Shown: piece after piece, positions 52,714 to 60,076 of the stretch | Numbering within the stretch: the stretch's first letter is position 1 | How the letters are laid out: the number at the start of each line of letters is the position of its first letter | Assembly (NCBI GenBank): GCA_963552605.1 | Contig: CAUVKI010000003.1 | Location: 1 to 64,000 of the forward strand | Length of the DNA stretch: 64,000 nucleotides | Origin: CAUVKI01 sp963552605 | GTDB lineage: Bacteria > Bacillota > Clostridia > Tissierellales > Peptoniphilaceae | Direction of reading: 5' to 3' | Notes under the pieces: generated by a model | What the model was told of the DNA's origin: nothing | What the model saw: the letters and a program-made list of their open reading frames with translations, nothing else | The model's database searches: none | Program-made: the position numbers and the translations under genes

Positions 52714-52742
52714 ATAAAAAAAGCACTTGATATTGTGCTTTC
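52714..52742 (-). terminator. Terminator after RHH 2
   Basis: Minus AAGCAC, 8-nt loop, GTGCTT then seven T's. Confidence 0.6.
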
Positions 52743-52785
52743 TTTGCAGGACGGAAAATACTTTGACCGGTACTCCGTCCTATTT

Positions 52786-52962
52786 TTAATCATTTTGTCT
52801 TAATCCCTGTACGGCACACCTTACGCCCTCCGGTCTTGATATATTTTTTCGATTGCAAAAATCGTCCAAAATATTAAGCGTTTTCTCATCAAAACGTATA
52901 CTCAGCTGTGTTATTTTCGGGCTATCTGTAGGTCTACCCATCTTATTCTTTTCTTTCGTCAT
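52786..52962 (-). CDS. Ribbon-helix-helix repressor 2
   Basis: 58 residues: KMGRPTDSPKITQLSIRFDEKTLNILDDFC...; same GRPTD(N/S)PK start and length as RHH 1, so paralogous. AAGGG is upstream. Own leader hairpin (CAAATGAG/CTCATTTG) at ~53003-53034. Possibly controls the same operon. Confidence 0.7.
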   Translation of the reverse strand: MTKEKNKMGRPTDSPKITQLSIRFDEKTLNILDDFCNRKNISRPEGVRCAVQGLRQND

Positions 52963-53053
52963 CACATTGACCCTTTTTCTTGTTCTATGTTATAGTGGTA
53001 CGCAAATGAGAGGGAACAAGACCCCTCATTTGTGGTAATTCTCGTAACCCTGC

Positions 53054-53221
53054 TTACTTTAGCAGGGTTTTTATTCTTTCTCGCACATCTGCCAGCACTT
53101 CTTTTCTGTTCTCGTCCTTTGTTTCCCTTTCGAGTTCTTCAATCATAAGAAGTATTGTTTTGGTTTGGCTGTCTTTCGCTTCCTGCATTGCCAATTCGCT
53201 TAAATTCATTTCCTCGTCCAT
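53054..53221 (-). CDS. 55-residue acidic helical protein
   Basis: MDEEMNLSELAMQEAKDSQ..., with AAAGGAG before ATG. The stop lies in a hairpin (ACCCTGCT/AGCAGGGT) followed by T's on the plus strand. Unknown. Confidence 0.55.
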   Translation of the reverse strand: MDEEMNLSELAMQEAKDSQTKTILLMIEELERETKDENRKEVLADVRERIKTLLK

Positions 53222-53438
53222 CTTTTTCTCCTTTCTCTTGCTCTGACTTGCTTGGTTTCCCTTGCTGTGAATACATTATATATTTATGAATCCCAAATGT
53301 CAACCCTTTTTTTAAAAAAAATTTCATACCTGCTTTAGCAAGTAAAGTCTACCCCTTTTTTGTTGTAAAATTTTATATACATAGGCTAACAAAAATAGCT
53401 ATTTTTATCTCTGTTCATTTGGAGTTATATGTGTACTA

Positions 53439-53458
53439 GCATCAAACTGTCATCAAAA
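53439..53458 (+). repeat. Arm-type sites, right end of prophage 1
   Basis: Two CATCAAA copies, 11 bp apart, same orientation as the three copies at 14581-14611. Confidence 0.6.
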
Positions 53459-53492
53459 AGGCTTATAAATGCTGAAAAATACAATCCATGAT

Positions 53493-53541
53493 ACTGACTC
53501 TTAATCAGTGGGTCTAGGGTTCGAGTCCCTAAAGGTGCATA
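53493..53541 (+). other. Central att core (prophage 1/prophage 2 junction)
   Basis: Copy of the tRNA-Lys 3' half with two changes from 14436-14484. The 5' half of the tRNA is absent, so it is not a tRNA gene. Confidence 0.88.
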
Positions 53542-53546
53542 GCATA

Positions 53547-53582
53547 AACCTCGCTAGTCTTAAGGATTAGCGAGGTTTTTTT
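53547..53582 (+). terminator. Terminator after the central att core
   Basis: AACCTCGCTAGTC, loop, complement, seven T's. Same shape as the tRNA terminator at 14485 with compensated changes. Confidence 0.8.
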
Positions 53583-53635
53583 GTGTTTCTTTAAAATATT
53601 CAATCCTGCCCAAAAACGGTTGAAAATGGTCTGCG

Positions 53636-53665
53636 TTGGTACACTGTTGGTACATCATTGGTACA
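53636..53665 (+). repeat. Arm-type sites of the prophage 2 integrase
   Basis: TTGGTACA three times at 53636, 53647 and 53658, 11 bp apart, between att core and integrase. Confidence 0.65.
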
Positions 53666-53666
53666 C

Positions 53667-54683
53667 TCAGAAAAGTCTGATATTATCAATTGCAGAGACT
53701 AAATCAGCATCGTTATTATGAATGTAGTATTTTGATGTCGTTGAGAGGTCTTCGTGCCCCATTATATCCTGCAAAAAAATCTTATTCATGTCAGCACGGG
53801 CAGCTAACGATGAGAAAGTTTTTCGCATATGATGTGTTGGAAGAGGTTCTACCCCAATTGATTTCAACTCTTTAAAATAATTTTTTCTAAATCCTGTATA
53901 ACTATAATTTAGAAGCTTTCCATCTTTAGAATCATCGCAAAGCTTTTTAAAGTAAGGTAAAATTAGATTATGTATGGGTATATGACGTCCCGTTCCTTTT
54001 TCGGTTTTACTTCCAGCTATAACTATCCTTTTCTCCAAATCCACATTAAATCGTGTGAGAGATAAAAATTCACCGATTCTTAAGCCTGTGCCTATCATTA
54101 TCATTACAGATGATAAAACTTTGTTTTCTAGCGCGTGTTGTGCAATTTTGGATATATCTTTATCGCTGTATATTGTTTTATCCGACTTCGGTTTTTTGGG
54201 GAGAGATAAGTATTCTGCATAGTTTTTGTCTACATCGTCCATCTCCATTGCGAGATTTAAAAGTTGCTTGTACAAAAGCTTAACCTTGTTACACGTACTA
54301 TAACCTATGTCCTCTTCTATCAAGCTGTCTATCACCAGTTGCATTGTGTCTGTTGTCAGCTTGTCGACTTCAATGTTATGATGATACTCCATTTTTTTCC
54401 ATGCAGCTTTATACATTTTTAGAGTGTTTAAAGATTTATCCTCCCGCTCCTTATTAGATATCAGTTTTTCATAGAAAAAACTTAGCTTATGTGCTTTTTG
54501 CTTTATTTTTCCATCAAGATTGTATTGAGCCAGCGAAAGCTCCGCTTCCTTTTTGGTTTCATAATAACCTAGGGTCTTTCGAGCCAATTTTCCGTCCTTA
54601 TATCCAATTGAAACTCTTACAAGATAAGGCTTTCGTAAACCTTTTCTTTTTATTATGCTTCCCGTTCCGTTTGCTCTTCTCAT
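53667..54683 (-). CDS. Tyrosine integrase of prophage 2
   Basis: 338 residues from the ATG at 54683 (AGGAG, seven bases). Starts MRRANGTGSI like the prophage 1 integrase and shares IGYSTCNKVK-type segments. Catalytic Arg in GTGLRIGEFL, HHMRKTFSS, MGHEDLS and Tyr in SKYYIH. Same target site, different arm sequences. Confidence 0.93.
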   Translation of the reverse strand: MRRANGTGSIIKRKGLRKPYLVRVSIGYKDGKLARKTLGYYETKKEAELSLAQYNLDGKIKQKAHKLSFFYEKLISNKEREDKSLNTLKMYKAAWKKMEYHHNIEVDKLTTDTMQLVIDSLIEEDIGYSTCNKVKLLYKQLLNLAMEMDDVDKNYAEYLSLPKKPKSDKTIYSDKDISKIAQHALENKVLSSVMIMIGTGLRIGEFLSLTRFNVDLEKRIVIAGSKTEKGTGRHIPIHNLILPYFKKLCDDSKDGKLLNYSYTGFRKNYFKELKSIGVEPLPTHHMRKTFSSLAARADMNKIFLQDIMGHEDLSTTSKYYIHNNDADLVSAIDNIRLF

Positions 54684-54732
54684 TGTTTTTCTCCTAAACC
54701 CTGCTGAGCGCTGTTCCACAAGTTCAGCATAT

Positions 54733-54906
54733 TTAATACGGACAGGTCTCGGCGCACTCTGCGAGCTCAACCTGCGTCATTTGTTTTTCAAGGCGTGCGG
54801 CGATTACAGCGTCAATTATTTCATATTGGGGCGCAAGATTCTCATATTCTTTGCGAAGATCAGGATTATTTGCAAGAGCGGACTTCTTATATTCCTTGTA
54901 AGTCAT
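54733..54906 (-). pseudogene. Truncated HigA-like XRE gene
   Basis: 57 codons: MTYKEYKKSALANNPDLRKEYENLAPQYEIIDAVIAARLEKQMTQVELAE, then an abrupt CAETCPY end within the helix-turn-helix. Intact HigA-type antitoxins continue with the recognition helix. GAGGAG upstream. No toxin gene is nearby. Probably decayed. Confidence 0.65.
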
Positions 54907-54936
54907 AAGTTGCTCCTCTAATCCCCATTTATGCCA

Positions 54937-55554
54937 TTATTTAGTGACGGGAACCTCAAAAGTTGCTTTTTGTTTATGTGAAGAATCGTCGTATTGTTCA
55001 AACATAACTTTAATAGTGTTGCTTTCCGTTTTTAGTCCGTATGTTTCTGTTGCTTTTTCGCAAATCGCTCCGGGCGGTGTCGGTTGTGGACTATTTCCCT
55101 CCGATACTGGATAGGTCTCACACATCTTTTTCGATTCATCAATAACGCCATCAGGTGTCATAAATAAATCTTGCAAACTATCCTGATATCCTAAGTTTTC
55201 ATATGTGTAAACGATAATAACGACCTCTGCGGGTTTATCGTCAGAATAGGAATTCCGTTTTTTTGTTGGATATACCTCATCAATTCTCAGCTTCCATTGT
55301 CCCGGAACTTCCCACCACTCGCCCAGTCCATATGTTTTATTTTCAGGATCCGTTGTCGAGGTTTGAGAGGTTTCCGATTCGTTGATGAGTTGGTAGAGTT
55401 CTACCAGTTCTTTCAGTTCTTTGTTTTGTTGCTGTATCTCTTCGACGGATTCCATAGATGGTGTTTGTAAAAGCAACACCAAAAGAAGTATCGTCGTGCA
55501 GAAAAATACTATTGTTAGTACAATCCATATTTTACCTTGTTTGTTATTCCCCAT
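54937..55554 (-). CDS. Membrane-anchored protein with DUF4352-like domain
   Basis: 205 residues. N-terminal anchor (IWIVLTIVFFCTTILLLVLLL), a helical linker, then GEWWEVPGQWKLRIDEVYPT...VVIIVYTYENLGYQ as in DUF4352/DUF5067 surface domains. In the lysogenic operon after CI, so expressed in the lysogen. Confidence 0.65.
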   Translation of the reverse strand: MGNNKQGKIWIVLTIVFFCTTILLLVLLLQTPSMESVEEIQQQNKELKELVELYQLINESETSQTSTTDPENKTYGLGEWWEVPGQWKLRIDEVYPTKKRNSYSDDKPAEVVIIVYTYENLGYQDSLQDLFMTPDGVIDESKKMCETYPVSEGNSPQPTPPGAICEKATETYGLKTESNTIKVMFEQYDDSSHKQKATFEVPVTK

Positions 55555-55573
55555 CTGATTTTCATTCCCTCCT

Positions 55574-56203
55574 TTAAAATTTCCTTCTTAATTCCCTCAC
55601 CACGCCTGCAATCTGGACTTCGCCTAACGCATATGTTTTTGGGCTGTATGAAGTGTTGACGGGAATTAAGGTTATAGATTTTTCATTCCTTTTGACCGTT
55701 TTCAATGTAGCGTCATAACCGTTTACATAGCACGCACAGTCATCACCGCTATGACATTCAGTGGTACGCTCAATGATGACTATGTCCCCCTCTATGTATT
55801 TAGGATACATACTGTCGCCTTTTACAACAAGACAGAAGTATTCCTTTCCGCCTCTTAGCCATTCCTCAGGTATATATTCATAGTCTATTATATCCTCTAA
55901 GGCTTCTATCGGTTCTCCTGCCGCTATGCGCCCGTATATAGGTATCTTAACCGTGTTTCTCGGATATTTTACGGGTGCTACATTGTTTATGATTTCTTTA
56001 GGGTGATCGGTGCGTCCGAGGAGATAGTCAGTGGTGACCTCAAAATGCTGGGCGATTTTTATTTTTATCTCATCGCTCGGCACCCTTTGATTAGTTTCGT
56101 ATTGGGAGAGTGTAGAATTACCAACATTAAGAGTTTTTGCCAAATCTATTTGCTTTATTCCCGCATTTTCTCGTAAGCACCTAATCCTATCGCCTATAAG
56201 CAT
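55574..56203 (-). CDS. CI-type repressor of prophage 2 (HTH plus S24)
   Basis: 209 residues. XRE HTH (IRCLRENAGIKQIDLAKTLNVGNSTLSQYETNQRVPS) and LexA-like domain: RIAAGEPIEAL cleavage region, catalytic Ser in KGDSMYPKY, Lys in TLKTVKRN. GGAGG upstream. Binds the operators at 56224-56344. Confidence 0.92.
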   Translation of the reverse strand: MLIGDRIRCLRENAGIKQIDLAKTLNVGNSTLSQYETNQRVPSDEIKIKIAQHFEVTTDYLLGRTDHPKEIINNVAPVKYPRNTVKIPIYGRIAAGEPIEALEDIIDYEYIPEEWLRGGKEYFCLVVKGDSMYPKYIEGDIVIIERTTECHSGDDCACYVNGYDATLKTVKRNEKSITLIPVNTSYSPKTYALGEVQIAGVVRELRRKF

Positions 56204-56223
56204 CCTTACCTCCTTTTTAGTAC

Positions 56224-56344
56224 ATTTGCAAGCTGCAAATTTATTATACCCTTAAATCACGACATGTAAATATTTTTCCTCGAAATGTGAAAAAACTATT
56301 GACATTTGCCAATAGCAAATTTATAATATTCGCATAGAGCAAAA
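56224..56344. promoter_or_regulatory. Immunity region of prophage 2
   Basis: Operators ATTTGCAAGCTGCAAAT (56224), ATTTGCCAATAGCAAAT (56304) and ATTCGCATAGAGCAAAA (56328). Plus promoter TTGACA (56299), 17 bp, TATAAT (56322). Minus promoter TTTACA (56265-56270), 16 bp, TATAAT (56243-56248). Different operator sequence from prophage 1, so the two immunities should not cross. Confidence 0.88.
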
Positions 56345-56359
56345 TGAAAGGAGGGAAAA

Positions 56360-56566
56360 ATGACCTTAAAAGAATTGAGACGCCAAAAAGGAATGACTCA
56401 GGAAGATGTAGCGAATAGACTTGAAATTGGGGTTTCTACATACTGCATGTACGAAAATGCACAACGGCGCATACCTGCGGATGTAGCAAAAAAAATTTCA
56501 GAATTGCTTAATGTAGACTTAATGAAATTTTTTTCGCCCTCTAGTTTCACAATCAGCAAAAGTTAA
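56360..56566 (+). CDS. Cro-like XRE regulator
   Basis: 68 residues: LKELRRQKGMTQEDVANRLEIGVSTYCMYENAQRRIP is a clean HTH. First gene of the early operon, AGGAGG upstream. Confidence 0.88.
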   Translation: MTLKELRRQKGMTQEDVANRLEIGVSTYCMYENAQRRIPADVAKKISELLNVDLMKFFSPSSFTISKS

Positions 56567-56650
56567 AGTGCAAAAAGAAAGGTGATGCTTATTAGGATAC
56601 AAGGCAAGATTTGAGAGCAGATATGAAGCACCTAAGGAAAGGAAGGATAA

Positions 56651-56878
56651 ATGGGGCAAAAAATTAAACTCAAGCCTATTGATGTTTCCATTATTTTGGA
56701 TAAAACATTGGATTTCGTCTATGCGGGTTTGCGAGAGGGGGTTTTTGATTTTGGTTATGGGGTGAAAATGCCCGGAGGCAAATACTCATATCACATCTCG
56801 GAACATAAGCTTAGAGATTACATAGGCAGTGAAGAGATGGATAGATATTTGAAAAACAAAGAGGAGGGGCAAGAATGA
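56651..56878 (+). CDS. Small helix-turn-helix protein
   Basis: 75 residues; LDKTLDFVYAGLREGVFDFGYGVKMPGGKYSYHISEHKLRDYIG matches the prophage 1 gene at 47469. Same family, same place. Confidence 0.7.
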   Translation: MGQKIKLKPIDVSIILDKTLDFVYAGLREGVFDFGYGVKMPGGKYSYHISEHKLRDYIGSEEMDRYLKNKEEGQE

Positions 56879-56941
56879 AGATCCAAGGAGGGAGGCGTGT
56901 CGAGAGTTGTTAAGGCAACTGGAACACAAAAAGAAAGGGTG

Positions 56942-57154
56942 ATGCTTATAGAGTACAAATCAGAGAAGTTAAGGGGGTTGGTTAAATCGCACGGGTTGAA
57001 TTTAACCCGTGCAGGAAAGATTATAGGCTGCAATAGGGATACTATGGCTAGAAAACTGTCATTAGGAGGATTGACGGTGTCAGAGTTGACGGAGTTGGCA
57101 AAATCTATTCCATTGTCTACGGAAGAATTTTTGTTAGTCTGGGGAGTGGAATAA
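56942..57154 (+). CDS. DUF739-like regulator
   Basis: 70 residues from ATG 56942: KLRGLVKSHGLNLTRAGKIIGCNRDTMARKLSLGGLTVSELTEL. An in-frame GTG at 56897 has a better AAGGAGG and would add 15 residues; the family start favours the ATG. Confidence 0.7.
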   Translation: MLIEYKSEKLRGLVKSHGLNLTRAGKIIGCNRDTMARKLSLGGLTVSELTELAKSIPLSTEEFLLVWGVE

Positions 57155-57191
57155 GAAAAAGCCCAAATGCTGGAACATTGGACTTTTTCTT
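57154..57191. terminator. Bidirectional terminator
   Basis: AGAAAAAGCCCAAATGC and near-complement around a TGGAA loop, T's on both strands. Ends the DUF739-like gene and the minus gene at 57197. Confidence 0.75.
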
Positions 57192-57196
57192 TGGTG

Positions 57197-57334
57197 TTAC
57201 TTCTTTTTTGGCGCAGCTTGTGATAGGGCACTTGCTGCAGCTGCTTTGGAAGCTTTACTGGTTCGTCCATCTCTTAAGACTTTGGAAGCAATCGAAGCAA
57301 CTTTTTTCGAGGTGTGTCTTTGGGACTTAGCCAT
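57197..57334 (-). CDS. 45-residue basic protein, minus-strand gene in the early operon
   Basis: MAKSQRHTSKKVASIASKVLRDGRTSKASKAAAASALSQ...; GGAGGTG five bases before ATG and a terminator after it. Very basic (Lys/Arg/Ala). Similar short MAK...TSKKVASxASKVL proteins occur near mobile elements in many bacteria; function unknown. It interrupts the plus-strand early genes as an independent unit. Confidence 0.75.
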   Translation of the reverse strand: MAKSQRHTSKKVASIASKVLRDGRTSKASKAAAASALSQAAPKKK

Positions 57335-57462
57335 TGTATCACCTCCTTTCGCTTGGAGGGAGTCAAGGCTTGAGAGGATTAAGTATAAAAGCTACGGAAA
57401 CAAAAAGCTCTTCAAACGAGAGTGGTTAGATGAATGGATGGAAGAGAGATAAGGAGGACAAA

Positions 57463-57672
57463 ATGAAAAAAATGGAATCAAAAAAAGTAAAACAAGCATA
57501 TTCAGTTTCTAAAGATTTATTAAGGACGGCAGAAGAATTCTTCTTGATGGCTAAGAAGTTATCAGGAGAAGAAAATGATAACCTGTATAGGTATGCTCTT
57601 CTCTGCTATGAATACGCACAGATGGCAAAAGATGAATTAGTCCTTATACAGGAGACAAAAGAGGGGATGTAA
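57463..57672 (+). CDS. 69-residue phage protein shared with prophage 1
   Basis: SKKVKQAYSVSKDLLRTAEEFFLMAKKLSGEENDNLYRYALLCYEYAQMAKDEL, homologue of 46716-46892. AAGGAGG upstream. The 57335-57462 stretch before it carries only a C-terminal HTH-like scrap (KLFKREWLDEWM). Confidence 0.7.
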   Translation: MKKMESKKVKQAYSVSKDLLRTAEEFFLMAKKLSGEENDNLYRYALLCYEYAQMAKDELVLIQETKEGM

Positions 57673-58037
57673 ATGAACGAGCTAATCAAAATCACAGTTA
57701 ACGGGCGACAAGAACCCTGCATTAGCGGAAGAGAGTTGCAGTGATACAACTATTCTAATTGGAGAACTCGCCAAAATTCTAAAAGGAAACGGGGTCGATA
57801 TAGGGCAAAAGAGATTATTTGCTTGGCTTCGGGATAATAGCTATCTAATTAGAAGACAAGGAAGCGAGCGAAACACCCCGACACAAAAAGCAATGGAAAT
57901 GGGATTATTCAAAGTCAAAGAAATTGTGGTCGCACACCCCGATGGGCACACATCCATCACAAAGACAACGAAAGTAACAGGAAAAGGACAATAATACTTT
58001 GTCGAGCAATTCCTAAAAGATGAAAGAAGGCCTGATA
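57673..58037 (+). pseudogene. Decayed antirepressor (KilAC) gene
   Basis: Begins MNELIKITVNGRQEPCISGREL and stops; one base over, a KilAC domain follows (DTTILIGELAKILKGNGVDIGQKRLFAWLRDNSYLIRRQGSER...) and meets a TAA where a Gln codon is expected (TGKGQ*YF). The whole middle part between is deleted. Inactive. Confidence 0.8.
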
Positions 58038-58184
58038 ATGAAACTATGGATTAAAGACCTGCACGGAAGCTTCCGTGCATATGTCAAGCGGAGGGATATA
58101 ACAATATTCGCAGAAGATGAAAGTCGGGAAAAGGCTGTAAGACTGGTAATCGTGGCTATGCAAACGTTAAAGGAGGTATTATGA
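58038..58184 (+). CDS. 48-residue conserved phage protein with 20-bp palindrome
   Basis: MKLWIKDLHGSFRAYVKRRD..., homologue of 45386-45541. The first 47 bases are identical to that copy. Coupled to the next gene by ATGA. Confidence 0.7.
   Translation: MKLWIKDLHGSFRAYVKRRDITIFAEDESREKAVRLVIVAMQTLKEVL
58060..58079. repeat. Perfect 20-bp palindrome, prophage 2 copy
   Basis: TGCACGGAAGCTTCCGTGCA, identical to 45500-45519. Confidence 0.85.
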
Positions 58185-58372
58185 AACTTAAAGATTTGAA
58201 ATCAATCCTTAGCGTTAAGGATAAAGACTCGTTAAGTATCGCAGTCGGATATACGCGAAAGGATATGATTGTTAAAGCAACTTATGATGAGCTTGGCAAA
58301 TACTTAAATTTGAATGTTGTTAAACTCGTCATAACTGAAAAAGGTGCGAGTTTGACTCTACTTGATGCATAG
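58181..58372 (+). CDS. 63-residue phage protein, unknown
   Basis: MKLKDLKSILSVKDKDSL...; AAAGGAGG seven bases upstream. Beta-type pattern. Unknown. Confidence 0.6.
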   Translation: MKLKDLKSILSVKDKDSLSIAVGYTRKDMIVKATYDELGKYLNLNVVKLVITEKGASLTLLDA

Positions 58373-58384
58373 GGGGTAAAGAGT

Positions 58385-59137
58385 ATGAATGAAATAGTGG
58401 AATACGAAACGGAGAGCGGAAAAGTCGAGCTGACTGCGGAGATAATAAAAAACCATCTCGCAATCGGTAAGGGATTTACGGACAAAGAAATAATCGCATT
58501 TCTAAATCTTTGCCGATATCAAAAGCTTAATCCTTTTCTAAAGGAAGCGTATCTTATAAAATACGGAGATTCCGCTCAAATGGTCGTTGGTAAAGATGTT
58601 TTTGTGAAGCGAGCGGAAAAACACGAGAAATTCAAGGGCTATAAAGCAGGGATTATTGTTGAAAAAGATGGGAAAATCGAAATGCGAGATGGTACTTTCT
58701 ATCTCAAGGGAAAAGAAAGCCTCGTGGGCGGTTGGGCGGAAGTGTATCGGTCAGATAGAGAAATCCCACTGAAGCATACAGTTGCATTTGATGAGTTTTC
58801 CAAAAATCAGTCAACGTGGAAGTCAATGCCTGCAACAATGATTCGTAAGGTTGCACTTGTACAGGCTCTTCGGGAAACTTTCCCCGAAAATTTCCAAGGG
58901 CTTTACGATTCTTATGAAATGAGCATCGAAGTCCTCGAAGATACTAAAATAACAAAAGAACAACAAAAATATCTGTTTCACATTGCCACCGAGGAAAATG
59001 TAAAAAAAGCCTTGGAACACTTCGGTTACTCCGGAACACACGCAATACCCGTTGCAGAATATTCCGTTTTTACGAAATATTTGATGCAACCGGACGAGGA
59101 AGACGAGGAAACGGAAGAAGAAATAGAAAAGCAATAA
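58385..59137 (+). CDS. RecT/Bet single-strand annealing protein
   Basis: 250 residues: TDKEIIAFLNLCRYQKLNPFLKEAYLIKYG, MVVGKDVFVKRAEKH, GGWAEVYRSDREIP, SMPATMIRKVALVQALRETFP are Bet/RecT signatures. A very acidic end (EEDEETEEEIEKQ). No exonuclease gene is directly next to it in the window. Confidence 0.9.
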   Translation: MNEIVEYETESGKVELTAEIIKNHLAIGKGFTDKEIIAFLNLCRYQKLNPFLKEAYLIKYGDSAQMVVGKDVFVKRAEKHEKFKGYKAGIIVEKDGKIEMRDGTFYLKGKESLVGGWAEVYRSDREIPLKHTVAFDEFSKNQSTWKSMPATMIRKVALVQALRETFPENFQGLYDSYEMSIEVLEDTKITKEQQKYLFHIATEENVKKALEHFGYSGTHAIPVAEYSVFTKYLMQPDEEDEETEEEIEKQ

Positions 59138-59146
59138 GGGGGTAAT

Positions 59147-60076
59147 ATGGCTCGTCCGGCAAAGCAAGGGCTGAATTATTTTCCGCTGGACGTGGACTTT
59201 TTTGAAGATATTAAGATTAGGAAATTACAAAAGGCCTGCGGCGTGCAATCCATTCCGGTGTTCATCTATATACTGTGTAATGTTTATCGTAATGATGGAT
59301 ATTATTGCGGGATTGGCGAGGATGAGACTTTTCTAATTGCCGAGAGATTCGGGGTTAGCGAGGGCGTAATATCGGAAATCGTGAAAAAATCGGTTTCAGT
59401 GGGGCTGTTTGACCGCCGTATGTTTGACCAATATCAAATTCTAACGTCACGAGCAATCCAAGAGCGTTTTTTTAAAGCGTGCTTGGATTGTAAAAAAAAG
59501 TCCGTGCGTGTCACAGGAGATTTTCTGCTCATTTCGGTTATTCCGGAATTAATGGCAGTTTCTTCCGGAATAATGGGTGTTAATTCCGGAAGAAACCCCA
59601 CAAAGAAAAGTAAAGTAAAGAAAAGTAAAGTAAAGAAAAGAAATACTTCTTTGTGCGAGACGCCTTGCGTCTCTCCCAAAGAAGCCGCCGCCCCCCTTAC
59701 TTCTCTCACAGAATCAATCAAGAAAAAAATCATCGAAGAGTGGAACGAGATAAAAGAGCTAAACAAAATCAAGAACCTAAACGGCACAACAAGACAAAGA
59801 CACCTGAAAGCCAGAATAAACGAATACGGTCTTGAAACCATCTACCAAGCCATAGAAAAAGTATCAAAAAGCGACTTTCTAAAAGGCAACAACAATCGGC
59901 AATGGAAAGCCACATTTGACTGGATAATTCAACAATCGAACTTCACGAAAATCTTGGAGGGGAATTATGACAACAGAAATTCCGGAAATTCAGACAGCAA
60001 CGGAAATCCTCAAAGCAATAATCAAGAAAATCAAAAGCAATCCGACCCGTATTCCCACCTCTACGCCAATCTATGA
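59147..60076 (+). CDS. Phage replication initiator (DUF4373/DnaD-like)
   Basis: 309 residues. The N-terminal part (LNYFPLDVDFFEDIKIRKLQKACG..., a winged-helix) is the Lin1244/DUF4373 domain; the middle is a Lys/Ser repeat (KKSKVKKSKVKK); the C-terminal DnaD-like part is LEWNEI...RHLKARINEYGLETIYQAI-like. Its last 110 bases overlap the DnaC gene. Confidence 0.85.
   Translation: MARPAKQGLNYFPLDVDFFEDIKIRKLQKACGVQSIPVFIYILCNVYRNDGYYCGIGEDETFLIAERFGVSEGVISEIVKKSVSVGLFDRRMFDQYQILTSRAIQERFFKACLDCKKKSVRVTGDFLLISVIPELMAVSSGIMGVNSGRNPTKKSKVKKSKVKKRNTSLCETPCVSPKEAAAPLTSLTESIKKKIIEEWNEIKELNKIKNLNGTTRQRHLKARINEYGLETIYQAIEKVSKSDFLKGNNNRQWKATFDWIIQQSNFTKILEGNYDNRNSGNSDSNGNPQSNNQENQKQSDPYSHLYANL

Noticed and set aside
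53493..53565. Second tRNA-Lys gene
   Set aside because: Only the 3' part from the anticodon stem is present; no D-arm or 5' acceptor strand.
56818..57270. 150-codon minus-strand frame in prophage 2
   Set aside because: It runs across two better supported plus genes and a terminator and shows no ribosome site.
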